Shown here in pieces: positions 22,349-30,579 of a stretch of 35,489 bases of DNA. How positions within the stretch are numbered: position 1 is the first letter of the stretch; each line of letters begins with the position of its first letter. The notes beneath the pieces are model-generated. The model did no database searches. It worked only from the letters and a program-made list of their open reading frames with translations, and was not told the DNA's origin. The stretch covers positions 1 to 35,489 of the forward strand of contig JAGLTQ010000110.1 in the NCBI GenBank assembly GCA_023135195.1, written 5' to 3'. The DNA comes from Gammaproteobacteria bacterium. Its GTDB lineage: Bacteria > Pseudomonadota > Gammaproteobacteria > UBA6429 > Thiohalophilaceae. Both the position numbers and the translations under genes were made by a program.

Positions 22349-24364
22349 CTAAAATTCTTTAATGTTCTTTTTAAATAGCACTAATTGTTTTTCATCATAT
22401 TGTTGGTAACGTAACTGTTGATATAAAAGAGTAATTTGTTCAATGGCTAATTTTTGTTCGGGTAGTTTAACAATGGCTCGATAACAAAAATCATCAGCGC
22501 CTTCTGATAAAAATTTTGTTAACCCTCTTTTTTTCATTTTCTTAAGAAATTTAAAATATGTATTTTGAATGATGTTTTTTTGCTTAGCCTGATTAGAAAA
22601 AATAATAAAGGCAAGTAAAGCCGTCAATACACCTAATATACTGAATAGAAGTTGTGATAAACCTTGCCATGTAATTTCAGGTATACCAATCGCTGAAAAT
22701 AAAGATTTTTGTCGTTTATTATCATAACCCAATACCCATTGATTCCAGCGGTTATTTACTGCATCCCAGGCAAATCGCATTTGTTTTATTTGTTTTGATA
22801 ACCAGGATGATTTAAACAAATGAGAGGGGTTTTTAAGGTTAGAATTTAAACGTAAGGCATCATCTGTATTTTCTATATTACCCGGTGGAATAGCGGCTGT
22901 TGGGTCAACACGTACCCAGCCTATATTTTCTATATAAACTTCAGACCAGGCATGTGCATCTGATTGACGTAATGTCATGTAATTATCTATCGGGTTTATT
23001 TCACCACCTTGATAACCAGTAACAACACGAGCAGGTATTCCCGCTATACGCATTAAGACTGTAAAGCTGGATGCGTAATGTTCACAATAACCGCGTTTAG
23101 TATCAAATAAAAATTCATCAATCGGATTATTGTAAAGAAGGGGTGGTTGACGAGTATAATAAAAATCCTGGCTAGCAAAATAATTTAGAACATTGTTGAT
23201 GGTTTGTTGCGGCTTACTGACATCATTCAACTCTTGCATAAGTAAACGACTTTTAACTAAGCTGGCACCTTGTGCGTCAGGTAACTTAAGGTAACGAGTA
23301 AAAGATACTTTTGGATTATTGGGTAACTGATATTTTGTATAAGAAGAGATTTCATAGCGTTTTAGTTTTTGCACAGGCAAAATCGAGAGTACTTGCATAT
23401 CAGCAGATAATTGAGAATCTGCAGGCAATGTTGATGGGATATCTAAGGCAAACATCCAAAAATCATTATGTGGCTGTAGAGTAATTGAATATAGAGTTTT
23501 ATCACCTAAGCCAGTAAATTTAAATTGGCTTAAAGCAATACGTTCCTTTTCGGGTGCAGTCCAATTATAACCATCAAAATTCCACATTACAGGGCCACGC
23601 CAATAAAGTGTATTAGGTAATGGAATGGCAGAATTAAATTTCACACGAAAAGCAACGGAAGTATTGTTACTTAACTGGCTTATACGACCAGGCGACATTT
23701 TATCGGATAATCCAGTGGTGGCTGAAAAGGCATCTTCTGGCAAACCCCATAAAGGGCCATTAACACGTGGAAAAAGAATAAAAAGAACAATGGCAAAAGG
23801 AACTGCTTGTGAGAGCATTTTAAAAGCTAGTTTAAAATGTTGTTTTTCATTAGAACGAATTAAATTAAGCGGAATGGGTGTGATTTTATTAAGAGTTTTA
23901 TAATCATGTTGATAACTAATTAGGGCAGTAAATAAAAATATTAAAGCCAGCAACATGGTAAATGCGACAGGTATAGATTGGTTAAATAAGAAATTGATGA
24001 CAATAGAAAATAGTGCAAGATTAATAATAATAGAAACATCACGAAACGATTTAATTTCAAAAAGCTTTAAACACAATAAACCGAGCAGCATGGCTGAACC
24101 AGCATTTCGCCCAATAAGTGTGTGGTAACTAAAAACAATGCCGGTTAGAAGCATAATAGTAAGTAAAAAAAGAACGATTTTATTGGGTATTTTACAAAGT
24201 TGTAATTCATGACAGGCGCGCCATAAGATTAGTGCTGTTGTAACAATGCTCAACCACAAAGGAAGATGTAAAAAATGAGGTAAGAGAACAAGAAATAATC
24301 CGAGCAATAAAATTAGTGCAGCCGGCTGTACATTATGATTTTGTAATTTATTAAGTAAAATCAT
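22349..24364 (-). CDS. Membrane transglutaminase-like protein (TgpA type)
   Basis: A 671-residue protein with about six membrane helices in the first 200 residues, a large domain facing the periplasm and one helix near 575-600. The transglutaminase-like core has its triad: Cys427 (GYCEHYASS), His471 (SDAHAWSEVY) and Asp487 (VRVDPTAA). This architecture is that of TgpA of Pseudomonas and its relatives, whose substrate is unclear. The ATG directly follows the stop of the DUF58 gene with no gap, so the two are translationally coupled. It is the last gene of a moxR-DUF58-transglutaminase operon. Confidence 0.9.
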   Translation of the reverse strand: MILLNKLQNHNVQPAALILLLGLFLVLLPHFLHLPLWLSIVTTALILWRACHELQLCKIPNKIVLFLLTIMLLTGIVFSYHTLIGRNAGSAMLLGLLCLKLFEIKSFRDVSIIINLALFSIVINFLFNQSIPVAFTMLLALIFLFTALISYQHDYKTLNKITPIPLNLIRSNEKQHFKLAFKMLSQAVPFAIVLFILFPRVNGPLWGLPEDAFSATTGLSDKMSPGRISQLSNNTSVAFRVKFNSAIPLPNTLYWRGPVMWNFDGYNWTAPEKERIALSQFKFTGLGDKTLYSITLQPHNDFWMFALDIPSTLPADSQLSADMQVLSILPVQKLKRYEISSYTKYQLPNNPKVSFTRYLKLPDAQGASLVKSRLLMQELNDVSKPQQTINNVLNYFASQDFYYTRQPPLLYNNPIDEFLFDTKRGYCEHYASSFTVLMRIAGIPARVVTGYQGGEINPIDNYMTLRQSDAHAWSEVYIENIGWVRVDPTAAIPPGNIENTDDALRLNSNLKNPSHLFKSSWLSKQIKQMRFAWDAVNNRWNQWVLGYDNKRQKSLFSAIGIPEITWQGLSQLLFSILGVLTALLAFIIFSNQAKQKNIIQNTYFKFLKKMKKRGLTKFLSEGADDFCYRAIVKLPEQKLAIEQITLLYQQLRYQQYDEKQLVLFKKNIKEF

Positions 24365-25321
24365 TTATTCCATACCATATAAAGCAAGTTTCTTTAAACA
24401 AGCATCTAAATGATGTTTACTCGTATTCGGCTGAATGATTGAATTGGGTAAACGCAATCCGTAACTTAAATTGGCATCATCAGCAAGTAACACCCAGCGA
24501 GTCAGTTGTGAGAGTTTTGCTTCAGTTCCTGTAACGGTTGTGTCTGACCAATTAAGCCAAAGTTCATCGGATGTAGTTGAAGAGAATTCTTTGGTTTGTA
24601 AAGTATGGTGACGGGCAAAACTTTTCCAGTGAATATGTTGTAATGGATCGCCTTCAGCATAGGAGCGTAAACCTTTAAAATCATCTGTTCCTATTTCAAG
24701 TTGTTTTTTCCCTTCAGATAAACCGGTGCCTTTAATAGGTAAAATTGTGTTTGCAGAAGGCTTTGGATAAACCAATTGGCTTTGATCAAATTCAGTAATG
24801 GCCCAGGTACGAAATAAGCCAAAGGGAAAACGACTTTCGATATAAAAACGGGGTAAGGGAATAAGACCTCGTTGATCAAAGGTATGCTTAATAGTTAAGT
24901 TCGATAGACTATTTTCATGTAAATCAGCTGTTGTTGTTAACTGTTGGGGGGTGAAAGTCAGGATTGAAAAACGTGCCTGATGATTTAAGTTATTTACCTG
25001 AACAATAAAGTTGGCGTCTTGCTCGGCAAATACAGGTTTACAGATAGCGGGCCCAATACTGAGCTTTAATAAATTATTGTAAGTATGGAATATAGTAACA
25101 ACAGCAAGGCTGGCAAGTAAAAAAGTTAAAAAATATCCCAGGCTATTACTGTAGTTAATGGAGCCAAGTAGCATGATGAAAAGTAAAAGTGCAAAAATTA
25201 AACCATGTTTAGTCGGTAATATATATACGCGACGTTGTGTTAATAAATAAGGCGCTTGTTGCTTACCATCACCAACAAAAAAACGTTGTAAATTAAACCG
25301 GGTTTTAAAAGCAGAGAACAT
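24365..25321 (-). CDS. DUF58 family membrane-anchored protein
   Basis: A 318-residue protein with two adjacent membrane helices near residues 38-80 (HGLIFALLLFIMLLGSINYS and GYFLTFLLASLAVVTIF). The DUF58 core is LRSYAEGDPLQHIHWKSFAR near the C-terminal third. DUF58 proteins are partners of MoxR ATPases and often carry a von Willebrand-like fold; their cellular task is mostly unknown. The gene starts 3 bp after moxR and abuts the transglutaminase gene, so the three proteins probably act together at the membrane. Confidence 0.9.
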   Translation of the reverse strand: MFSAFKTRFNLQRFFVGDGKQQAPYLLTQRRVYILPTKHGLIFALLLFIMLLGSINYSNSLGYFLTFLLASLAVVTIFHTYNNLLKLSIGPAICKPVFAEQDANFIVQVNNLNHQARFSILTFTPQQLTTTADLHENSLSNLTIKHTFDQRGLIPLPRFYIESRFPFGLFRTWAITEFDQSQLVYPKPSANTILPIKGTGLSEGKKQLEIGTDDFKGLRSYAEGDPLQHIHWKSFARHHTLQTKEFSSTTSDELWLNWSDTTVTGTEAKLSQLTRWVLLADDANLSYGLRLPNSIIQPNTSKHHLDACLKKLALYGME

Positions 25322-25324
25322 AAA

Positions 25325-26245
25325 TCAGGGGATTGCAACATCTTGTAATAAAGCATCAATGGCCTGAGGAGCATCAGGATCAACAGGATGCAAACGGTGT
25401 CGAACCACGCTAGGCAAAACAGCTTGCACGTCTTCGGGAATAACATAATCGCGATCATTTAACATTGCCCATGCTTTACTCACATGCAGTAACGCTAAAC
25501 CGGCACGAGGGGATAAACCATATTCATAAAGACCAGATTCACGTGAGTAACTGATTAAGGCCTGTACATAATCAAGCAAAGCACCGGATGTAGTGATGTG
25601 TTGTACTTGAGCTTGCATGTCACTTAATTCATTTTCATTTAAACAGGGAGCTAAATTATTTAACGCGTCACGGCGATCATTGGCGATAAGTAATTGTCGT
25701 TCGGCCTTGGCATCAGGATAGCCCAATGAAATAGACATTAAAAAACGATCGAGCTGGGACTCCGGTAAAGGAAAGGTTCCAATTTGTTCTGATGGATTCT
25801 GTGTCGCAATAACAAAAAAGGGTTTAGGAAGTGTTCGAGTTTTACCATCCAGAGTCACTTGTTGTTCTTCCATGGCTTCGAGTAAGGCGCTTTGTGTTTT
25901 TGGCGTGGCGCGGTTAATTTCATCGGCTAATAGAACGTTATTGAAAATAGGGCCAGGGTGAAAAGTAAATTGATTTTCATTTTGCTCGTAAATGGAAATA
26001 CCCAGCACATCGGCTGGTAACATGTCGCTGGTAAATTGAATGCGGCTAAACTGTAATCCAAGTAATTGTGCGAAGGTGTGAGCCAGCGTAGTTTTTCCAA
26101 CACCGGGTAAATCTTCAATTAACAGGTGGCCTTTTGCGAGAATGCAGGTCAGCGCCAGGCGTAATTTATGTTCTTTTCCTAAAATGATGGTATTGGCAGA
26201 ATTAAAGATTTCTTTTAACTGGCTGCAGTGGCTTTTTATATTCAT
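25325..26245 (-). CDS. MoxR-type AAA+ ATPase
   Basis: A 306-residue AAA+ protein. Walker A is GVGKTT (48-53, in LIEDLPGVGKTTLAHTFAQ). Walker B is in NVLLADEINRATPKTQSALL, sensor I is in FFVIATQNPSEQIGTFPLPE, and a C-terminal lid follows. MoxR ATPases act as chaperone-like remodellers of VWA or DUF58 partners. It is the first gene of the three-gene operon, and the adjacent membrane genes are its likely clients. It is divergent from the COG4324 gene, with 79 bp between them that contain no clear promoter hexamers. Confidence 0.93.
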   Translation of the reverse strand: MNIKSHCSQLKEIFNSANTIILGKEHKLRLALTCILAKGHLLIEDLPGVGKTTLAHTFAQLLGLQFSRIQFTSDMLPADVLGISIYEQNENQFTFHPGPIFNNVLLADEINRATPKTQSALLEAMEEQQVTLDGKTRTLPKPFFVIATQNPSEQIGTFPLPESQLDRFLMSISLGYPDAKAERQLLIANDRRDALNNLAPCLNENELSDMQAQVQHITTSGALLDYVQALISYSRESGLYEYGLSPRAGLALLHVSKAWAMLNDRDYVIPEDVQAVLPSVVRHRLHPVDPDAPQAIDALLQDVAIP

Positions 26246-26324
26246 AGGCTCTTCTGGTTATTTACGATATTTAGTGTAGATTGGGAAGTTAAGACCCGTA
26301 ATTACATAAATTGTTCGAATTGAT

Positions 26325-27380
26325 ATGCTAAGACTTAAATTTATATTCCTTATATTCAGTGCCTTTACCGTATCAGCCTGCTCGTCTTTTGGCTATTACA
26401 TGGATCTCATGGCGGGCCATTCTGAGCTAATGGAACAAAGAAAACCGATAAAAGAATTGCTGGCAGAAAAAGAAACAAGGCCTAAATTACGACAATTACT
26501 GAAAACAAGCCAGGAAATACGTGATTTTGCCTCTATTGAGCTCGGTCTTCCAGAAAATGACAGTTATCGAATGTATGCTGATTTAAAGCGCCGCTATGCC
26601 GTATGGAATGTGATCGCTACGAAAGAGTTTTCTATTCAGCCTAGAAAATGGTGCTTTTTGTTTGTTGGTTGTTTGAGCTATCGAGGCTATTTTTCGAAAG
26701 AAGTGGCGACAGAATACGCTAATGAGCTGAAGAGCGAGGGTTATGACGTATATGTTGCCGGAGCAAATGCCTATTCAACGTTAGGCTGGTTTGATGATCC
26801 ACTATTGAACACGATGATGTATAAATCTGAAGCCAGTCGAGCAGGCATTATTTTTCATGAATTAGCGCATCAAGTTGTCTATATCGATGATGATTCTGCA
26901 TTTAATGAAGCGTTTGCCACAGCAGTTGAACAAGAAGGTATACGCCGCTGGTTAGTAAAGAATGGAGATGATGCTAGATATAATGAATATTTGCTTAATA
27001 AAAAGCGGGATACACAACTTAATCAGCTGCTTCAGGATACAAGAGATAGATTAAAGAAATTGTATCAATCTGTTGCGAGAGATGAAATTAAAAGACAAAC
27101 GAAAAAACAAATATTCATTTTAATGAAGAAAAAATATATTCAACTGAAAAAATCATGGGGCGGCTATAAAGCGTTTGATAAATGGATGAGTCAGGATTTT
27201 AATAATTCGCATTTGTTACTTATAGCAACATATCATGATTTAGTGCCAATGTTTAAAGCTATGTTAAGAAAAGAAAATTATAATTTGAAAAAATTCTATG
27301 TTGCGGTTGAAAAATTAGGCGCAAAGAATAAAGAAGAACGTAAAAGTGAATTAAAACAAATAGCAAAAGTTAAGTTATGA
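26325..27380 (+). CDS. Lipoprotein zinc peptidase, predicted aminopeptidase (COG4324)
   Basis: A 351-residue protein with a lipoprotein signal: FLIFSAFTVSAC with the lipidated Cys19. The zinc motif HELAHQ is at 178-183 and a second conserved acidic stretch, NEAFATAVE, at 194-202; together they fit a gluzincin-type metallopeptidase. The LPENDSYRMYADLKRRYAVWNVIA block and the overall length match the COG4324 'predicted aminopeptidase' family. Cleavage specificity is not known. Its TGA overlaps the ATG of the modA remnant (ATGA), so it once was or still is the first gene of the mod transcript. Confidence 0.88.
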   Translation: MLRLKFIFLIFSAFTVSACSSFGYYMDLMAGHSELMEQRKPIKELLAEKETRPKLRQLLKTSQEIRDFASIELGLPENDSYRMYADLKRRYAVWNVIATKEFSIQPRKWCFLFVGCLSYRGYFSKEVATEYANELKSEGYDVYVAGANAYSTLGWFDDPLLNTMMYKSEASRAGIIFHELAHQVVYIDDDSAFNEAFATAVEQEGIRRWLVKNGDDARYNEYLLNKKRDTQLNQLLQDTRDRLKKLYQSVARDEIKRQTKKQIFILMKKKYIQLKKSWGGYKAFDKWMSQDFNNSHLLLIATYHDLVPMFKAMLRKENYNLKKFYVAVEKLGAKNKEERKSELKQIAKVKL

Positions 27381-28095
27381 GAAATAAAATAGCTGTTTTT
27401 GTACTTCTATTATTTTTTCGCTATCAGTAAAAGCTGAAGAACTTCGTATTGCGGTTGCATCAAATTTTTATTCGACATTAAGTCTAATTAAGAATCAGTT
27501 TGAAGATGTTTATGATGATAAATTAATTATTATCAAAGGTTCAACAGGTAAGTTATATGCACAAATAAAGCATGGTGCGCCTTATGATGTTTATATGGCT
27601 GCGGATATAAAAAGGCCATATCTACTAGAGCAACAACAGTTAGTTTTAAAAAATAGTCGTTATATGTATGCAAGTGGTTAACTGGCGTAGTGGTCTAAAA
27701 AATATAAAGGTGATGTTTTAAAGCAATTAAAAAAAGGTGCATTTAATAAGCTGGCAATCACCAACCCTAAAACAGCACCATATGGTTTTGCTGCTAAGGA
27801 AGTTTTATCTAAAATGGAATTAGAAAATAAAGTAAAATCAAAAATGGTTTATGGAGAAAATATTGCACAAACATTCCAGTTTATTCAATCGGGCAGCGCA
27901 GACCTAGGCTTCGTGGCATTATCATATGTAAAGCAAACTAATCACCAATATTGGAAGGTACCTGAAAATATATACACCACTAAAACAACAAATGGTGATC
28001 TTAAAGAGGTCTAAGAAGAAAGAGCTGGCAATTAAATTTATGGATTTTATAAAAATATAAAAGAAATGATTAAGAATCAGGGTTACAGCATTTAA
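27377..28095 (+). pseudogene. modA: Decayed molybdate-binding protein gene
   Basis: Conceptual translation gives a ModA-like periplasmic protein (ELRIAVASNFYSTLSLIKNQ, IIIKGSTGKLYAQI, YDVYMAADIKRPYLLEQQQL, AITNPKTAPYGFAAKEVL, SADLGFVALSYV). It cannot be read through. A one-base loss in the T run at 27413-27418 separates the signal peptide from the body. Stops at 27679-27681 and 27688-27690 replace residues in the ASGxLAxWS motif. A stop or frameshift lies at about 28010, and another follows near 28050 before the C-terminal NQGYSI. The number and kind of lesions show loss, not a sequencing error. Confidence 0.9.
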
Positions 28096-28597
28096 TGCTG
28101 GGTTAATTCAATTAGACCCCATCATCGTCACATTAAAGCTGGCATTAGTGACGACATTTATTTTATTGATTATTGGCACACCATTAGCGTGGTGGCTTTC
28201 TAATACTCAAACGAAATACAAAACACCCATTGAAGCCGTTGTCGCATTACCCCTTGTTTTACCTCCTACCGTGTTAGGCTTTTATTTGCTGGTTGCATTA
28301 AGTCCAGAAGGTATTGTTGGTCAGCTTTGGTCTTATATTAGTGATGATCCATTAACATTCAGTTTTAGTGGTATTGTCATTGGTTCAGCAATATATTCCC
28401 TGCCTTTTAGTGTGGCCTTAATGATCGGTGGCAATATTCCAGGAATAACCCAGGTATTATCGATAACTATTTATGATCATGTTGAAGCTCTGGAATATTC
28501 TGCTGCGCATATTTATTCAGCCGCGTTACTGATTTTCTCGTTTGTCGTCTTGTTGATTGCTTATATGGCTAACCGCAAAGTAAATATTCGTTTATGA
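28095..28597 (+). pseudogene. modB: Molybdate permease gene with start frameshift and lost EAA loop
   Basis: The ATG overlapping the end of modA runs into a stop after three codons. The real frame (LIQLDPIIVTLKLALVTTF) begins one base out of register at 28103. From there 165 codons read on: WWLSNTQTKYKTPIEAVVAL, PLVLPPTVLGFYLLVAL and then IGSAIYSLPF. IYSLPF is joined directly to SVALMIGGNIPG near 28410. In intact ModB about 55-60 residues lie between those blocks, including the EAA loop that docks ModC and the GEFG segment. An in-frame deletion has removed them, so the channel cannot couple to the ATPase. Confidence 0.82.
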
Positions 28598-29671
28598 ATA
28601 TTCAATTTAATTATAAAAAGTCATTTGCTAACTTCGAATTAGATTGTGCTTTTTCAATACCAGCAGCAGGCGTAACGATACTGTTTGGTCCATCAGGTTG
28701 TGGTAAATCTACATTATTGAATTGTATTGCTGGTTTAGAAAAAAGCGATGCTGCTTACGCCAAAGTCGGCAATGTGATCTTTGATGATAAAGAAAAGAAT
28801 ATTCATTTACCCGCGTATCAACGTAAAGTGGGGTATGTATTTCAGGATAGTCGTTTATTCCCTCATATGAATGTTATTAACAAGTTGCTTTATGGATTTA
28901 AACGAGTAAAAAAATCAGAGCACGTTTTAGAAACAGAAGAAATTATAAAAAAGTTTGCGCTAGAAAAATTATTCGCTTTTTATCCACATCAACTTTCAGG
29001 TGGACAAAAACAACGAGTGGCATTAGCCAGAGCACTTTTATCAAAGCCCAGTATGTTGATTCTTGATGAACCATTATCTGCATTAGATTATGCATCGAAA
29101 CAAGAACTCTTGCCGTATCTGCAAACAATGTGTAAAGAATTTTCCATTCCTATTATTTATGTCAGTCATGATTTAAAAGAAATACTGCAGCTGGGCGATA
29201 GCATTGTCTTAATGGAAAATGGAAAATGGAAAAGTTATTGATAAAGGAGATTTAGTTGAACTTTGTGTAACGCAACCTTTATTAACGGAGCAGGAAGGAG
29301 CGAGCTTTATTCTTAAAGGCGAAGTATTAAAGGTAAATGAAGAAGAAAAAATATCAACCGTTAACTGTGAGGGATATGAACTGTATTTATCGGGAATGCT
29401 TTTAACAGAAAAACAACAAGCTCGCATTCTAGTGCATGCGAAAGATGTTAGTTTAACGTTGGATAAAGCAGAGCACAGTAGTATTTTAAATATATTACCG
29501 GTTGAAGTAAGTAAAATTCATGAAGAACAAAAGGGTAAACATGTCATTGAATGCTTATTAGGAAAAACAAAAATATTGTCAGTGATTAGTATCCGATCTT
29601 TGCATAAACTGAATATAAAACAGGGTTTGAGGTTGTTTGCACAATTTAAAGCAACGGCAATGGTGAAATAA
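28594..29671 (+). pseudogene. modC: Molybdate transport ATPase gene broken by a 7-bp repeat expansion
   Basis: The ATPase domain is intact in the first 208 or so codons: Walker A FGPSGCGKST, Q-loop VFQDSRLF, signature LSGGQKQR, Walker B LILDEPLSALD and H-loop YVSHD. The frame breaks at 29212-29232, where ATGGAAA is present three times; with two copies the protein reads IVLMENGKVIDKGDLVEL without a break. With three, translation stops at 29241. The remainder (frame of 29219-29671) encodes the molybdate-binding Mop domain (SSILNILPVEVSK). The intact length would be about 357 residues. The ATPase half could still be made, but its partners modA and modB are also lost. Confidence 0.85.
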
Positions 29672-29680
29672 TAAATCTTT

Positions 29681-30232
29681 ATGGAAATTGTTTTATTAAG
29701 ACACGGGAAACCTGAGATAGAATTAAAAGGAAATGTTAATGCTACAGAATTTAAACAGCTTGTAATTAAATATGAACAGTCAGGTATACAAGATTTTCCA
29801 CCTAATAACTTAAAGAATCGTTTTAAATTTCACTATGTTGTATGCAGTAATTTAGAACGCTCACTTCAATCAGCCAAAGTTCTTGGTTTTAAACAAATTC
29901 ATTCAACCGAAAGTCTTTTTGCCGAAACCAGTATTCCTCATTTTGATCAAACATTGTTTAAAGTTCCGGTCATGTTCTGGTTAATTGGCTTAAGGATAAT
30001 GTGGATCTTTGGATTTAATAAAAATGGGGAATCTTTTTCGCAAGCAAAACATCGAAGCAAACAAGCAGCGGAAAAATTGATGTTATTGTCACAAGAAAAT
30101 GAAAAAATTATTGTGGTTGGTCATGGCTTAATAAATATGTTGATTGGCAGACAGTTACAAATAAATGGATGGAATAGAAAACGAACAAAAGCTAAGAAAT
30201 ATTGGAAATTTATTTCGTATACTATTAATTGA
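29681..30232 (+). CDS. Histidine phosphatase superfamily protein
   Basis: A 183-residue protein with the phosphoglycerate-mutase-like catalytic set: LLRHGKP with His8, Arg60 (NLERS), Glu82 (LFAET) and a second histidine in VVGHGLIN (His148). The family removes phosphate from sugars, nucleotides or proteins through a phosphohistidine; the substrate cannot be told here. A hydrophobic stretch (VMFWLIGLRIMWIFGF, about 97-112) in the lid region is unusual and might bind membrane or a greasy ligand. It follows the modC remnant by 9 bp. Confidence 0.82.
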   Translation: MEIVLLRHGKPEIELKGNVNATEFKQLVIKYEQSGIQDFPPNNLKNRFKFHYVVCSNLERSLQSAKVLGFKQIHSTESLFAETSIPHFDQTLFKVPVMFWLIGLRIMWIFGFNKNGESFSQAKHRSKQAAEKLMLLSQENEKIIVVGHGLINMLIGRQLQINGWNRKRTKAKKYWKFISYTIN

Positions 30233-30285
30233 TTATGCAAGATTCTTAATATTCATTTTTCGCTATTCTCAACTATAGAAAGAAC

Positions 30286-30330
30286 GCACCAAATTGGGGC
30301 GATAATGCTTCATGGGCACCTTAATGGTGC
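30286..30330 (+). promoter_or_regulatory. Two NtrC-type enhancer sites upstream of glnN
   Basis: GCACCAAATTGGGGC (30286-30300) and GCACCTTAATGGTGC (30316-30330) match the NtrC dyad GCAC(C/T)-N5-GGTGC; the second is a perfect dyad, the first has one mismatch. Their centres are 30 bp apart, about three helix turns. They lie about 137 and 167 bp before the predicted sigma-54 start site, close to the arrangement before E. coli glnA. Confidence 0.75.
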
Positions 30331-30433
30331 GTTAACATATTGATAATAAGCACTTTATTATAGAAAATATTCTAACTTGCTGATTTATATAGAATATATA
30401 TTATTGAAATAGGCCTTAATTGAAATGAATCAG

Positions 30434-30449
30434 TGGCACAAATGTTGCT
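30434..30449 (+). promoter_or_regulatory. Sigma-54 promoter of glnN
   Basis: TGGCAC (30434-30439), five bases and TTGCT (30445-30449) match the sigma-54 consensus TGGCAC-N5-TTGCW with the invariant GG and GC correctly spaced. Transcription would begin near 30460, leaving a leader of about 120 nt. With the NtrC sites this explains the 347-bp gap at 30233-30579, which holds no gene. Confidence 0.8.
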
Positions 30450-30579
30450 CACTAGATAGGCAAAATGTTCAAAAAGACACTTTACTGCACAATAACGTAG
30501 TAAAATTGCCACATTAGAACAACCAAATTTATGAAGAATTTATTTTAAAACTTTGATTATAAGAAAGAAGGTATATGAA

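Noticed and set aside
28594-29241. modC as a complete short ATPase gene
   Set aside because: The downstream frame encodes the missing Mop domain, and removing one 7-bp repeat unit joins them exactly, so this is a broken gene.
30233-30579. A small RNA or riboswitch in the long leader before glnN
   Set aside because: I could not draw a convincing conserved fold; the region is explained by NtrC sites, a sigma-54 promoter and a plain AT-rich leader.
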